From: TMP-86 sp039807285
GTDB lineage: Bacteria > Pseudomonadota > Gammaproteobacteria > Steroidobacterales > Steroidobacteraceae
NCBI GenBank assembly: GCA_044226785.1
Contig: JBGAGK010000006.1
Coordinates: 89,912 to 153,911, forward strand
Length of the DNA: 64,000 nt
Direction of reading: 5' to 3'
Part shown: positions 42,144 to 50,771 of the stretch, piece after piece
Layout of the letters: each line of letters begins with the position of its first letter
Position numbering within the stretch: the stretch's first letter is position 1
Made by a program: the position numbers and the translations under genes
Notes under the pieces: model-generated
What the model saw: the letters and a program-made list of their open reading frames with translations, nothing else
Database searches by the model: none
Told to the model about the DNA's origin: nothing

Positions 42144-43265
42144 TCAGCCCGCCGCTTCGGTCACGCGCGATTCCCCATGCCTGCGCGCATCCTGGAGCCG
42201 TCCGAGCAATGAGTTGCGCCTGCCGGTGTCGATCTCGACCCTTGCGCTCATGCCCGCGCGCAGGACCGGACCCGCGCTCTCGTCATCGACAGCGATGCGC
42301 ACGGAAATGCGCTGCACGATCTTCACCCAGTTGCCGGTGGCGTTCTGGGCCGGCAGTACCGAGAACTCCGCGCCCGAGGCAGGGCTGATCGAGGCGACGC
42401 GGCCCTTCCACACCTGGCCCGGATAGGTGTCGATCCTGATCTTCACGGGCTGGCCGACGCGCACATGGGTCAGATCGGTTTCCTTGAAGTTGGCGTCGAT
42501 CCACAGTCCTCGCGTGGCCACCAGCGGCATCGCCGCCTGACCGGGCGCGAGGAAATCCCCCGGCTGCAGGCCCTGCTTGCCGATGGTGCCATCGATGGGC
42601 GCGCGAACGGTGGCGTGATCAAGGTCCAGTTGCGCAGCAGCCAGCTGTGCCCTGGCCAGCTTGTATGCCGACAGGTCTTCATCCGGCGTTTCCGGCAATC
42701 CGCCGAGCAGACTCTGCGCCTTGGCTACACTGGCGACATCGGCATCGCGCTTGCCGCGCGCGTCGGCGAGACTGTTCGCCGCGTCATCCACATCCTTCTG
42801 CGCCACCACGCCCTTCAGACGCAGCTCCTGCATGCGCCTGTACTGCGCGTCGTTGACCCGCAGTGCCTCCTGTGCCGACAGCACGTTCGCCTTCGCGGAA
42901 CGAAATCCGGCGCGCGCGGCATCCAGCAGGCTGCGCATGCCTTCCATCTGCGCCTGCGCCCGCGCCAGGGCGATCTGGAACGGCGCGGCATCGATGCGGA
43001 ACAGCACGTCACCCTGTTTCACGGCCTGGTTTTCACGGACCAGCACCTCGGTGACGCGCCCGCTGACCTGCGGGGCGATGGTGACACGGTCCGCCTGCAC
43101 GTATGCATTGTCGGTGGACACGAAGCGCCCCGCCTTCAGATACATCCAGCCACCGAGGATCAGCACCAGCGACGGGCCGAGGACCCACAGCACCGTGTTG
43201 AGACGCCTGCGTCTGCTGGAAGTCTGCGTCTGCGCACCGGACGCCTGGTCCTGCCTGTCACCCAT
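42144..43265 (-). CDS. HlyD-family membrane fusion protein (EmrA-like)
   Basis: 373 residues. One N-terminal transmembrane helix (about 25-47), then FVSTDNAYVQADRVTIAPQVSGRV (biotinyl-lipoyl-like half), a coiled-coil hairpin and the second lipoyl/beta-barrel half (YKLARAQLAAAQLDLDHATVRAPIDGTI). The family bridges inner-membrane pumps to the outer membrane. It lies 13 bases after the MarR gene. Confidence 0.94.
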   Translation of the reverse strand: MGDRQDQASGAQTQTSSRRRRLNTVLWVLGPSLVLILGGWMYLKAGRFVSTDNAYVQADRVTIAPQVSGRVTEVLVRENQAVKQGDVLFRIDAAPFQIALARAQAQMEGMRSLLDAARAGFRSAKANVLSAQEALRVNDAQYRRMQELRLKGVVAQKDVDDAANSLADARGKRDADVASVAKAQSLLGGLPETPDEDLSAYKLARAQLAAAQLDLDHATVRAPIDGTIGKQGLQPGDFLAPGQAAMPLVATRGLWIDANFKETDLTHVRVGQPVKIRIDTYPGQVWKGRVASISPASGAEFSVLPAQNATGNWVKIVQRISVRIAVDDESAGPVLRAGMSARVEIDTGRRNSLLGRLQDARRHGESRVTEAAG

Positions 43266-43278
43266 GCCGGTTCCCGCG

Positions 43279-43725
43279 TCACTCGCCGGACAGATCCAGC
43301 GCGTTCAGGTTGTCCTTCATCCGGGCCAATGTCGTCATGGTCGTCTTCATCGCGGATGCGCTGATTCCATGCCGCGCCTCGCGCATGAGTCCGGAAGAAA
43401 TCCGCTCCATGTCATCCACCACGCCGTGGGCACGAGCCGTCAAGTGCAGTCGCCAGGCGCGGCGATCCGCTGGGTCCGCACGGCGATCGACGAAGCCGGC
43501 CTTCTGCAACCGGTCGATGACACGCCCCACCGCGATCGGTTCCATCTCCAGCTGCTCGGCCAGCTCGCTCTGGCGCATGCCCTCACCGAGGTGCAGGCGC
43601 TTGAGCGCGCGCCACTGCGCGCGTGTCATCTGGAAGCGCACGGCACGACGATCGAAGTGCTTGCGGAACAGGCGTGTGACATCGGTGACGAGGACACCGA
43701 ACGTGGGACTGGCTGCCTGCTTCAT
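43279..43725 (-). CDS. MarR-family transcriptional regulator
   Basis: 148 residues. Winged helix: QWRALKRLHLGEGMRQSELAEQLEMEPIAVGRVIDRLQKAGFVDRRADPADRRAWRLHLT. It likely represses this efflux operon and is relieved by aromatic or lipophilic ligands, as in EmrR. The promoter immediately upstream has TATAAT 14 bases before the ATG, and no ribosome-binding site is visible, so the mRNA leader is very short. Confidence 0.93.
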   Translation of the reverse strand: MKQAASPTFGVLVTDVTRLFRKHFDRRAVRFQMTRAQWRALKRLHLGEGMRQSELAEQLEMEPIAVGRVIDRLQKAGFVDRRADPADRRAWRLHLTARAHGVVDDMERISSGLMREARHGISASAMKTTMTTLARMKDNLNALDLSGE

Positions 43726-43735
43726 GGTTGCTTTG

Positions 43736-43745
43736 TATATTATAT
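43736..43745 (-). promoter_or_regulatory. -10 element/dyad of the MarR-efflux operon
   Basis: On the minus strand ATATAATATA contains TATAAT (43744-43739) within an almost perfect AT dyad, 14 bases before the regulator start. The expected transcript leader is about 7 bases. The dyad could also be the MarR binding site. Confidence 0.5.
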
Positions 43746-43829
43746 CCCAGGCAGTTATCTTTCAAGACGCCGCCCGGATCGGGACCGATCACACACCCAC
43801 TGCGGGGGTGGGCATCACCACCTGCCTTC

Positions 43830-44420
43830 TCACCGCGGAGCGATCAGCCGTGCGATGCGTTCCCGGAGTTCGGGGATGAGCGTGCGCGTGAACCAGGGAT
43901 TGTGCATCAGCCAGGCCTGATTCCGTGGCGACGGATGGGGAAGCGGCAGGTATCGCGGGCCGTATTCGCGCCAGGCCCGGACCGTTTCAGTGAGCGAGGG
44001 CTTGCGCAGGCGGCCGAGAAAGTGGCGTTGCGCATACTGTCCGATCAGCAAGGTCAACTCGATGTGCGGGAGCCTGGCGAGAAGCTGATCGAGCCACAGG
44101 TCCGCGCACTCGCGGCGTGGCGGCAGGTCACCACTCTTGCCGCGCCCCGGATAACAGAAGCCCATGGGGACGATGGCGACGCGCGACGCATCATAGAAAT
44201 CCTCGCGGCTGATCGCCAGCCACTCACGCAACCGGTTGCCGCTCGCATCGTTCCACGGCACACCCGTCAGATGCACCCGGACGCTCGGAGCCTGGCCTAC
44301 GATGAGAATCCTTGCGCGGGTGGCTGCCTGCAGGATAGGACGGGGGCCCAACGGCAGATGCGCGACGCAGGCATTGCATCGGCGGATATCGGTCAGGAGC
44401 CTGGCCAGGGTGCGTCGCAT
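43830..44420 (-). CDS. Uracil-DNA glycosylase family protein
   Basis: 196 residues. UDG fold motifs of the COG1573 type: ILIVGQAPSVRVHLTGVPWND, SGNRLREWL, MGFCYPGRGKSGDLPPRREC and LPHPSPRNQAW (motif B). The N-terminus has a CxxC (RRCNAC) only, not the four cysteines of iron-sulfur family 4 enzymes. True uracil excision is therefore not certain. The ATG at 44420 is used; a GTG at 44438 is possible. It overlaps nothing and follows the Lrp gene by 14 bases. Confidence 0.85.
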   Translation of the reverse strand: MRRTLARLLTDIRRCNACVAHLPLGPRPILQAATRARILIVGQAPSVRVHLTGVPWNDASGNRLREWLAISREDFYDASRVAIVPMGFCYPGRGKSGDLPPRRECADLWLDQLLARLPHIELTLLIGQYAQRHFLGRLRKPSLTETVRAWREYGPRYLPLPHPSPRNQAWLMHNPWFTRTLIPELRERIARLIAPR

Positions 44421-44434
44421 GGGTTCTCGCCCAC

Positions 44435-44857
44435 TCACGACTTGTAGGTGGACAGCAACAGGCTGGTCTCTGTGCGGGCGATGCCTTCGATGCGCCGGAT
44501 GCGGCTGATGACCTGGTCAAGCGCCGCGAGACTCTCCGCCCCGATCTCGGCGATCAGGTCCCAGCGGCCATTGGTGGTGTGAAGGGTGTGCACCTCCGGA
44601 TCACCGCGCAGGGTGCGCAGAACGCGCTCCAGGTGATTGCCCTCCACTTCGACGGTCATCTGGGCCGATACCCGCGGAAGGTCTGTCTGCGGCCGCAACC
44701 GCACGCCGTAGCCGGCGATGACGCCGGTGCGTTCCAGTTTTGCCATGCGGTTCTGGACCGTACCGCGCGCCACCCGCAACTGTTTCGCCAGGGAGGCAAC
44801 CGTGGCCCGGGCATTGGCACGCAGCAGGGCGATGAGTTGTCGATCGATGTCATCCAT
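44435..44857 (-). CDS. Lrp/AsnC-family transcriptional regulator
   Basis: 140 residues. Helix-turn-helix: LDRQ-type start MDDIDRQLIALLRANARATVASLAKQLRVARGTVQNRMAKLERTGVIAGYGV, then the RAM ligand-binding domain. It is divergent from the ornithine cyclodeaminase-arginase operon, with a dyad between them, so it probably responds to arginine or ornithine and controls that operon. Confidence 0.93.
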   Translation of the reverse strand: MDDIDRQLIALLRANARATVASLAKQLRVARGTVQNRMAKLERTGVIAGYGVRLRPQTDLPRVSAQMTVEVEGNHLERVLRTLRGDPEVHTLHTTNGRWDLIAEIGAESLAALDQVISRIRRIEGIARTETSLLLSTYKS

Positions 44858-44898
44858 GGTCCGGATCCTGTCATTTCGCCAGCAAATCCTATCACATC

Positions 44899-44923
44899 GC
44901 TCAATTCAGGGTGCTTATTGAGC
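44899..44923. promoter_or_regulatory. Operator-like dyad between lrp and ornithine cyclodeaminase genes
   Basis: GCTCAAT (44899-44905) and ATTGAGC (44917-44923) form a perfect 7-base inverted repeat with an 11-base spacer, centred about 75 bases upstream of the cyclodeaminase start and 54 bases upstream of the regulator start. Size and placement suit an Lrp-type dimer site. Confidence 0.5.
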
Positions 44924-44985
44924 ACTTTGCTGTCTTCCTGTTGGCTGCACGGCCCGGGATGATGAGTCCCTGCAAAGGAGTCGAC

Positions 44986-46053
44986 ATGGTCAACTACATC
45001 GGCGTCAGCGACCTGACACGCATCGTTTCCGACATGGGTGCCGGCGTGTTCACGGAGCGCCTGGCAGGGGAAATCGAGGCCGACTACCGACGCTGGAGCG
45101 AGTTCGAGAAATCCGCGCGACTGGCCAGCCATTCCGCGCTCGGGGTCATCGAACTGATGCCCACCAGCGACGGAAAGACGTACACGTTCAAGTATGTCAA
45201 CGGCCATCCGAAGAACACCGCGCAAGGCCTGCTCACGGTGACGGCATTCGGTGTGCTGGCCGATGTGGACACGGGTTACCCGCTGCTGCTGTCGGAACTC
45301 ACCGTCACCACAGCCCTGCGCACCGCCGCCATGTCGGCACTGGCTGCCCGATGGCTGGCGCGCCCCGAATCGCGTGTCATGGCCCTGATCGGCAACGGGG
45401 CGCAGAGCGAATTCCAGGCCATTGCGTTCCACCGCATGCTCGGAATCCGCGAACTGCGCCTGTTCGATGTCGATCCGGCTGCGAGCGCCAAACTGGAACG
45501 CAACCTGCGGGACATGCCCGACCTTGCCGATCTTGCGACCGTGCGGGTCAAGTCCACACAGGAAGCCTGTCGTGGGGCCGACATCATCACCACGGTCACG
45601 GCCGACAAGCGCAACGCCGTGATCCTCACGCCACCCATGGTCGCACCCGGCACTCATCTCAATGCGGTGGGCGGCGACTGCCCGGGCAAGACCGAACTGC
45701 ACGCCGACATCCTGCGCATGCCGGACCTGCGAGTCGTGGTGGAGTATGAGCCGCAGTCGCGGATCGAGGGTGAGATCCAGCAGATGCCAGCCGATTACGC
45801 AGTCACCGAATTTGCCCAGGTCTGTTCCGGGCGCGCGCCTGGCCGCACTTCTCCCCGCGAGATCACCCTGTTCGACTCCGTCGGCTTCGCCCTGGAAGAC
45901 TACTCCGCGCTGCGTTTCCTGCACCTGCTGTTGTCGGAGCAGCGCAAGGCGGGCCGGCAGATCGACCTGGTGCCGCAGTTGCCCGATCCGAAGGACCTGT
46001 TCGGCGGCACGCTGGGCAAGAGCCGCCGCGCCCGGCTGCGCAGGGTTTGCTGA
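44986..46053 (+). CDS. Ornithine cyclodeaminase
   Basis: 355 residues. NAD-dependent conversion of ornithine to proline and ammonia. Signatures are FKYVNGHPKNTAQGLLTVTAFGVLADVDTGYPLLLSELT and the dinucleotide-binding LIGNGAQSEFQAIAF, with AVGGDCPGKTEL. The length and close similarity to the OCD group (rather than alanine or ketimine reductases) support ornithine as substrate, as does the arginase gene 2 bases downstream. The ATG at 44986 has AAGGAG 6 bases upstream. Confidence 0.9.
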   Translation: MVNYIGVSDLTRIVSDMGAGVFTERLAGEIEADYRRWSEFEKSARLASHSALGVIELMPTSDGKTYTFKYVNGHPKNTAQGLLTVTAFGVLADVDTGYPLLLSELTVTTALRTAAMSALAARWLARPESRVMALIGNGAQSEFQAIAFHRMLGIRELRLFDVDPAASAKLERNLRDMPDLADLATVRVKSTQEACRGADIITTVTADKRNAVILTPPMVAPGTHLNAVGGDCPGKTELHADILRMPDLRVVVEYEPQSRIEGEIQQMPADYAVTEFAQVCSGRAPGRTSPREITLFDSVGFALEDYSALRFLHLLLSEQRKAGRQIDLVPQLPDPKDLFGGTLGKSRRARLRRVC

Positions 46054-46055
46054 TC

Positions 46056-46994
46056 ATGAGCCGCGGCGTCAGCCTGATCGGCGCTCCCACCGACATCGGT
46101 GCCGGCATGCGCGGTGCATCGATGGGCCCGGAAGCCCTGCGTGTGGCCGGCATCCGGGCCACGCTCGAATCGCAGGGCATGCAGGTCATCGACCGCGGAG
46201 ATCTCAGAGGGCCGGCCAATCCGGTACTGCCGCCGGTGGATGGCTATCGGCATCTGAGCGAGGTCCGCACCTGGTGCCAGGCCACGCACGATGCCGTGTA
46301 TGCGGAGCTGGGCGCGGGACAACTGCCCCTGCTGATGGGGGGCGATCACTCGCTGGCCATCGGCTCCATCAGCGCAGTGGCCCGGCATTGCCGTGAACGC
46401 AGGCAGAAGTTGCGGGTGCTGTGGCTGGATGCCCATGCGGATTTCAATACCAGCCAGCTCACGCCCAGCGGCAACATCCATGGCATGCCGGTGGCATGCC
46501 TGTGCGGATACGGGCCGGAGGAACTGACCGGGCTGAGCGGAGCGGTGCCTGCCATCGACCCGCTGGTGATCCGCCAGATCGGGATTCGCAGCGTGGACCA
46601 GGGAGAGAAGCGCTTCGTGCATGAGGCAGGCCTGGAAGTATTCGACATGCGCTACATCGACGAGGTCGGCATGCGGCGCACCCTGGAAGTTGCCTTGCAG
46701 TCCCTGCCGGCCAACGTCCATCTGCATGTCAGCTTCGATGTCGATTTCCTGGACCCGGGCATTGCCCCGGGCGTGGGAACCACGGTGCCCGGCGGCCCCT
46801 CGTACCGCGAAGCCCAGCTGTGCATGGAAATGATCGCCGACACGGGGCGCATGGGTTCGCTGGACATCATGGAGCTGAATCCGGCCCTGGACCTGCGCAA
46901 CCGCACCGCCGAAGTTGCCGTGGATCTGATCGCCTCGCTGTTCGGCAAGAGCACGCTGATGAGGCGGGAAGGACAGTCAGCGCATTCAGGGTGA
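46056..46994 (+). CDS. rocF: Arginase
   Basis: 312 residues. Binuclear manganese hydrolase making ornithine and urea. Metal-binding motifs are GGDHSLAIG, WLDAHADFNT and SFDVDFLDPGIAPGVGT, and substrate-binding SGNIHGMP is present. With ornithine cyclodeaminase it forms a two-step arginine to proline pathway. The ATG at 46056 starts the family-like sequence MSRGVSLIGAPTDIGAG; an upstream TTG in frame is less likely. Confidence 0.95.
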   Translation: MSRGVSLIGAPTDIGAGMRGASMGPEALRVAGIRATLESQGMQVIDRGDLRGPANPVLPPVDGYRHLSEVRTWCQATHDAVYAELGAGQLPLLMGGDHSLAIGSISAVARHCRERRQKLRVLWLDAHADFNTSQLTPSGNIHGMPVACLCGYGPEELTGLSGAVPAIDPLVIRQIGIRSVDQGEKRFVHEAGLEVFDMRYIDEVGMRRTLEVALQSLPANVHLHVSFDVDFLDPGIAPGVGTTVPGGPSYREAQLCMEMIADTGRMGSLDIMELNPALDLRNRTAEVAVDLIASLFGKSTLMRREGQSAHSG

Positions 46995-47018
46995 CCCGGC
47001 GCACCCCGGATGATCCAC

Positions 47019-47040
47019 CGGGCAGGGTGCCGCCTGCCCG
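47019..47040. terminator. Hairpin between convergent arginase and lipoprotein genes
   Basis: CGGGCAGG (47019-47026) and CCTGCCCG (47033-47040) form a perfect 8-base stem with a 6-base loop. There is no T tract. It could terminate or protect both converging transcripts. Confidence 0.5.
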
Positions 47041-47058
47041 ATGGACATCCCGGTCATC

Positions 47059-49020
47059 TCACTGGGCAGGATCGGTGCCCGTGAACCACGTGATCACATA
47101 GGCGCGAATGCTCCCGTCGGACTGTGGCACACCGTAGACCCTGACCGGCGAGCCGCTCACCAGTCCCGTCCCGAGCGCTGCCATTCCGGCTGCAGTGGTC
47201 AGGTCCTCGGGGCTGACACTGACGATGCCGCTGGACCGGTCGACCTGATAGGCCAGGGTGGCCGATCCACCTGCAGTGGAAACCGCGACGGGAATGGCGA
47301 CGGTTCCGCCCGCCAGCGTCATGGTGAAGGACCCATTGGCGAAACCGTTGGCGACCGTCCCCAGGGGCAGGCGGGTCGGAATCAGCACGGAGTTGGCTGC
47401 AACCCAATCATTGCCACTCGTGTCCCAGCGCGCGAAGCTCGCGCCCCAGGGCGTGAGGGCGCCCACCGTTCCACCCGCATCCACGCTGCCATTGGCAATG
47501 CTCAGAAAATCGCCGATGGCGCTGCTTCCGGTGTGCAGCAGGCTGGGATAGGCGAAATTCCACCACTTGAATCCAGCCACGTCATCGCCCTGTGCATCCA
47601 CACCATTGGGTTCGCTCGAGGCGAGATATCCGAGATGATGCGTGTAGTCATCGGTGGCATTGCGGAACTGCCGCGTCTGCACGAACCCGGATGCATCGGC
47701 CAGCCCGATCCTGCCCGAGTAGGTGGCGGTCTCGATGTCCACCGTCTGCGCGACCAGGTTCGCCGCCAGTGGGTCGACCATGCTCACATGCACCTTGAAC
47801 CCCCTGACCAGCTGCTGGCTCGCAAGGAACGCCGGTCCGGTGGCGATGGGTGTGGCATCGGACATTGCGTCCTGCGGTGTGCGGAAGAAGAACTGTGTGC
47901 TGGCGTCGATCCCCAGCGACACAGGCCTGCCCGTCTCGTCGGTCACCTGGATGAGCGAATGTGCGGCATCCACGTGCAGCACATGGCCTTCCGGACTCAA
48001 CCACACGGAATTGAAAGTGGCCGAGGCCCATATGCGTGTGGCCACCAGCGTGCCGTCCTGTTGATACCGCGCCGCGACGCGCACGTACTTGCCAATCAGC
48101 GAGGCGGACTGAGCCGAAAAATCCCTGATCAATGAGCGGGTCTTTGCATCCACGTCATAGAACCAGGTGCCGTTGGTGGCATCGGCCTGGATGGCCAGGG
48201 TCTTTCCGGTATCGACGGAAGTCTCCGGATTGCTCACCGGCATCTGCGCCATCACCTTGTCGATGGTGATCGATGTCTGATCGGTCGCCACGGCATCGAC
48301 CTTGCCGTAGGCATGCCGCAGGACCAGACGGGTCAGATCGCGCACGGCATGGTGTCGCACGGGGCCATCAAAGCGCACCGCCCAGAGGGTTGCGCCCGAT
48401 CCCACCGGCCGATGACCGACGATGAATGCCGGATGCGACAGGTCCACCTCCAGATCCAATGCACCATTTCCGGTGGCGCCCACCGTCCAGGGCGATTCAA
48501 ACCCCACATGAGCGACGCTCGTGAGATCCGGAGCCGTACCCTGCACGTTCTGGATCTGGATCTGCCCTGCCGGAATGCTGCTGCCCGGCGCACCAGCAAA
48601 TCCCGGTTCCGGATCTGGCGCGACGGTCAATGACACATCCCCGCTGTTGGCAGAGAGCGTGAGCTTTGCACCCGTGTAGGTGCCTTGCGGGATGCTGATG
48701 TTACCCAGCAGCTCGCCGATCTGGTCGAGTTCGGCCAGGTTCAGCATGGGAACTGGTGAAGGAGCGGTGAACACGCGCACCGCATCGCCGCCTCCCTGTG
48801 GCAACAGGTCGATGGCCAACACCTTGACTCCGATCACACTCCAGTCCTCGCTCGAGGCATCGCTGAGGATCAGCGGTACCTGTGCCGGTGGTGGCGCGGT
48901 GGATGTGGGAGGCGCGGCCGCACCCTGGCTGCTGCCGGACCCGGCGCCGCCGCCGCAGCCCCCCAGCAACAAGGCGAGTGCTGTGGCGCACAGCACGGGA
49001 AGGGTTGATCTTGATTTCAT
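47059..49020 (-). CDS. Large DUF4382-like lipoprotein
   Basis: 653 residues. A lipoprotein signal ending in LLLGGC is followed by a Gly/Ser/Pro linker. A DUF4382-like N-terminal domain (about 48-200) has PLILSDASSEDWSVIGVKVLAIDLLPQGGG and PQGTYTGAKLTL. Later parts contain repeated beta-rich blocks (VRVAARYQQDGTLVATRI, GRPVSLGIDASTQFFF) recalling DUF5666. Function unknown; probably a surface beta-sandwich protein. The ATG at 49020 has GGAG 7 bases upstream. It is alone on its strand, and the 244-base gap upstream (49021-49264) shows no other supported feature. Confidence 0.8.
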   Translation of the reverse strand: MKSRSTLPVLCATALALLLGGCGGGAGSGSSQGAAAPPTSTAPPPAQVPLILSDASSEDWSVIGVKVLAIDLLPQGGGDAVRVFTAPSPVPMLNLAELDQIGELLGNISIPQGTYTGAKLTLSANSGDVSLTVAPDPEPGFAGAPGSSIPAGQIQIQNVQGTAPDLTSVAHVGFESPWTVGATGNGALDLEVDLSHPAFIVGHRPVGSGATLWAVRFDGPVRHHAVRDLTRLVLRHAYGKVDAVATDQTSITIDKVMAQMPVSNPETSVDTGKTLAIQADATNGTWFYDVDAKTRSLIRDFSAQSASLIGKYVRVAARYQQDGTLVATRIWASATFNSVWLSPEGHVLHVDAAHSLIQVTDETGRPVSLGIDASTQFFFRTPQDAMSDATPIATGPAFLASQQLVRGFKVHVSMVDPLAANLVAQTVDIETATYSGRIGLADASGFVQTRQFRNATDDYTHHLGYLASSEPNGVDAQGDDVAGFKWWNFAYPSLLHTGSSAIGDFLSIANGSVDAGGTVGALTPWGASFARWDTSGNDWVAANSVLIPTRLPLGTVANGFANGSFTMTLAGGTVAIPVAVSTAGGSATLAYQVDRSSGIVSVSPEDLTTAAGMAALGTGLVSGSPVRVYGVPQSDGSIRAYVITWFTGTDPAQ

Positions 49021-49264
49021 GACAGGCTCCGTTGGTTGACACGACCCGCGGGATGCACATGCACTCCCGCCAGGCAATGCCGGTTCAAACGGGTCATGCA
49101 GCGTGGCGTTGACCTGCCGTTGACGAGTGTCGCCGCCCCGCGACGGACGTGGCGGTGCAATCTGCGAAAGTGTGCGTCCTGCATGCCTCCTGCCTTGTGC
49201 GTATCATCGATTCCAGGGTGCGCGAGAGCCTGCGCACATTGACCATAACGTCGAGGCAGGAGTC

Positions 49265-50488
49265 ATGGGCCCATTGGCAGGAGTGAAGATTCTGGATCTG
49301 AGCCGGGTACTGGCGGGACCCTGGGCCACCCAGTGCCTGGCGGATTTCGGTGCCACGGTCTGGAAAATCGAAAAACCCGGGACCGGGGACGATACCCGCC
49401 AATGGGGCCCGCCGTGGCTCAACGACCGGTGCGGTCGCGCCAGCGGTGAATCGGCCTATTACCTCAGCACCAATCGCGGCAAGCAGTCGATCGCCATCGA
49501 TTTCAGTCGGCCCGAGGGCCAGGATCTGGTGAGGAAGCTGGCCCGATCGGCCGACGTGCTGGTCGAGAATTTCAAGGTCGGTGCACTGGCCCGGTACGGA
49601 CTGGACTGGCCATCCCTCGAGCCACTCAATCCAGCATTGATCTATGCCTCCATCTCGGCATTCGGCCAGGACGGACCCGATGCGCAGGGTGCCGGGTACG
49701 ATGCGATGATCCAGGGCAAGGGTGGGCTGATGAGCCTGACCGGCAATGCGCCGGAGGAACCCGGAGGGTCACCTCAGAAAGTCGGTGTTGCAGTGTGCGA
49801 CCTGATGACCGGCATGTATGCGGTGGCGGCCATTCTCGGCGCGCTGTACGAGCGGTCCCGATCCGGTCTGGGACAGCACATCGACCTTGCACTGCTCGAC
49901 ACGCAGGTGGCCATGCTTGCAAACCAGAACATGAATTTCCTGCTGTCGGGAAGATCACCGGCACGCATGGGTACCGCTCACCCGAACCTGGTTCCCTATC
50001 AGGCCGTTTGCGCCCGTGACGGAGAGTTCATGCTGGCGGTGGGCAACGATCGGCAATTCGCCGACTTCTGCCGCGTGGCGGGACACGAGAGTGCTGCCGT
50101 CGATGCCCGGTTCTCCACCAATCCGGCGCGTGTAGCCCATCGACACGAACTGCTGGAGGAAATCGGCCAGTGGTGCCGCGTGCATCCGCGTGCCTGGTGG
50201 CTGGAACACCTGGGCCGTGTCCAGGTGCCCTGCGGACCCATCAACGATCTCGCTGCCGTATTCGCCGAACCACAGGTCAGGCACCGTCGCATGCGCATGG
50301 ACCTGCCCCATCCCCTGGCGGGTTCCGTACCTTCGGTGCGCAATCCCATCCTGTACTCACGATCCACCCTTGAATATGCGCACGCCCCGCCACTTCTGGG
50401 GCAGCAGACGGCCCAGGTGCTCAATGAACAGGCCGGTCTCAGCGCGGAGGAACTCGCCGGACTACGTGCCCTTGGTGTGATCGGATGA
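49265..50488 (+). CDS. CaiB/BaiF-type (class III) CoA-transferase
   Basis: 407 residues. The family starts with GPLAGVKILDLSRVLAGPWATQ, then FGATVWKIEKPGTGDDTR, NRGKQSIAIDF, VENFKVG and the catalytic Asp in GYDAMIQGKGGLM. Family members move CoA between carboxylic acids such as succinyl-CoA and an aromatic or aliphatic acid. The neighbouring aromatic CoA-thioester island suggests it could activate an acid of that pathway, though it is on the opposite strand. AGGAG precedes the ATG. The 3' end overlaps the CsrA-like gene by 27 bases. Confidence 0.92.
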   Translation: MGPLAGVKILDLSRVLAGPWATQCLADFGATVWKIEKPGTGDDTRQWGPPWLNDRCGRASGESAYYLSTNRGKQSIAIDFSRPEGQDLVRKLARSADVLVENFKVGALARYGLDWPSLEPLNPALIYASISAFGQDGPDAQGAGYDAMIQGKGGLMSLTGNAPEEPGGSPQKVGVAVCDLMTGMYAVAAILGALYERSRSGLGQHIDLALLDTQVAMLANQNMNFLLSGRSPARMGTAHPNLVPYQAVCARDGEFMLAVGNDRQFADFCRVAGHESAAVDARFSTNPARVAHRHELLEEIGQWCRVHPRAWWLEHLGRVQVPCGPINDLAAVFAEPQVRHRRMRMDLPHPLAGSVPSVRNPILYSRSTLEYAHAPPLLGQQTAQVLNEQAGLSAEELAGLRALGVIG

Positions 50489-50725
50489 TGGGCCCTGCCC
50501 CTGCGATGTCCCGGACTGCGATGCCACCGGCTGCGACGCCACGGACAGGTTCCGCTCGACACTTGCGCGGTGTTTGAACTCGGCGATTTCCTCGCGATCC
50601 ACGGTGAGCTCCGGGGGTACCAGAAATCCCAGCCGCACCGAGCCTCCGCGGATGCGCTGCACGGTCACGACGATGTGCTCGCCGATGCGCACTCGCTGGC
50701 CCTGACGTAGCGTGAAACCCTGCAC
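50462..50725 (-). CDS. Divergent CsrA-family protein
   Basis: 87 residues. The central CsrA fold is clear: QGQRVRIGEHIVVTVQRIRGGSVRLGFLVPPELTVDREEIAEF. The N-terminus, normally MLxLxR, reads MQGFTLRQ, so Leu4 is Phe and the RNA-contacting Arg6 is Leu. The C-terminal Arg of the (H)REEI motif is kept (DREEI). A Ser/Gln-rich tail of about 35 residues is added. It may bind a different RNA or act as a modified or antagonistic paralogue; a canonical CsrA should be elsewhere in the genome. The start is GTG at 50725 with GAGGG upstream. Confidence 0.8.
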   Translation of the reverse strand: MQGFTLRQGQRVRIGEHIVVTVQRIRGGSVRLGFLVPPELTVDREEIAEFKHRASVERNLSVASQPVASQSGTSQGQGPSSDHTKGT

Positions 50726-50771
50726 CTGAACAATCCCTCTACTGAAGCAGGATCAGGATCGTAGCATCCAT

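Noticed and set aside
49021..49264. Possible small gene in the gap before the CoA-transferase (frame at 49036-49242).
   Set aside because: No ribosome-binding site, Cys/Arg-rich shadow-like translation and no recognisable domain.
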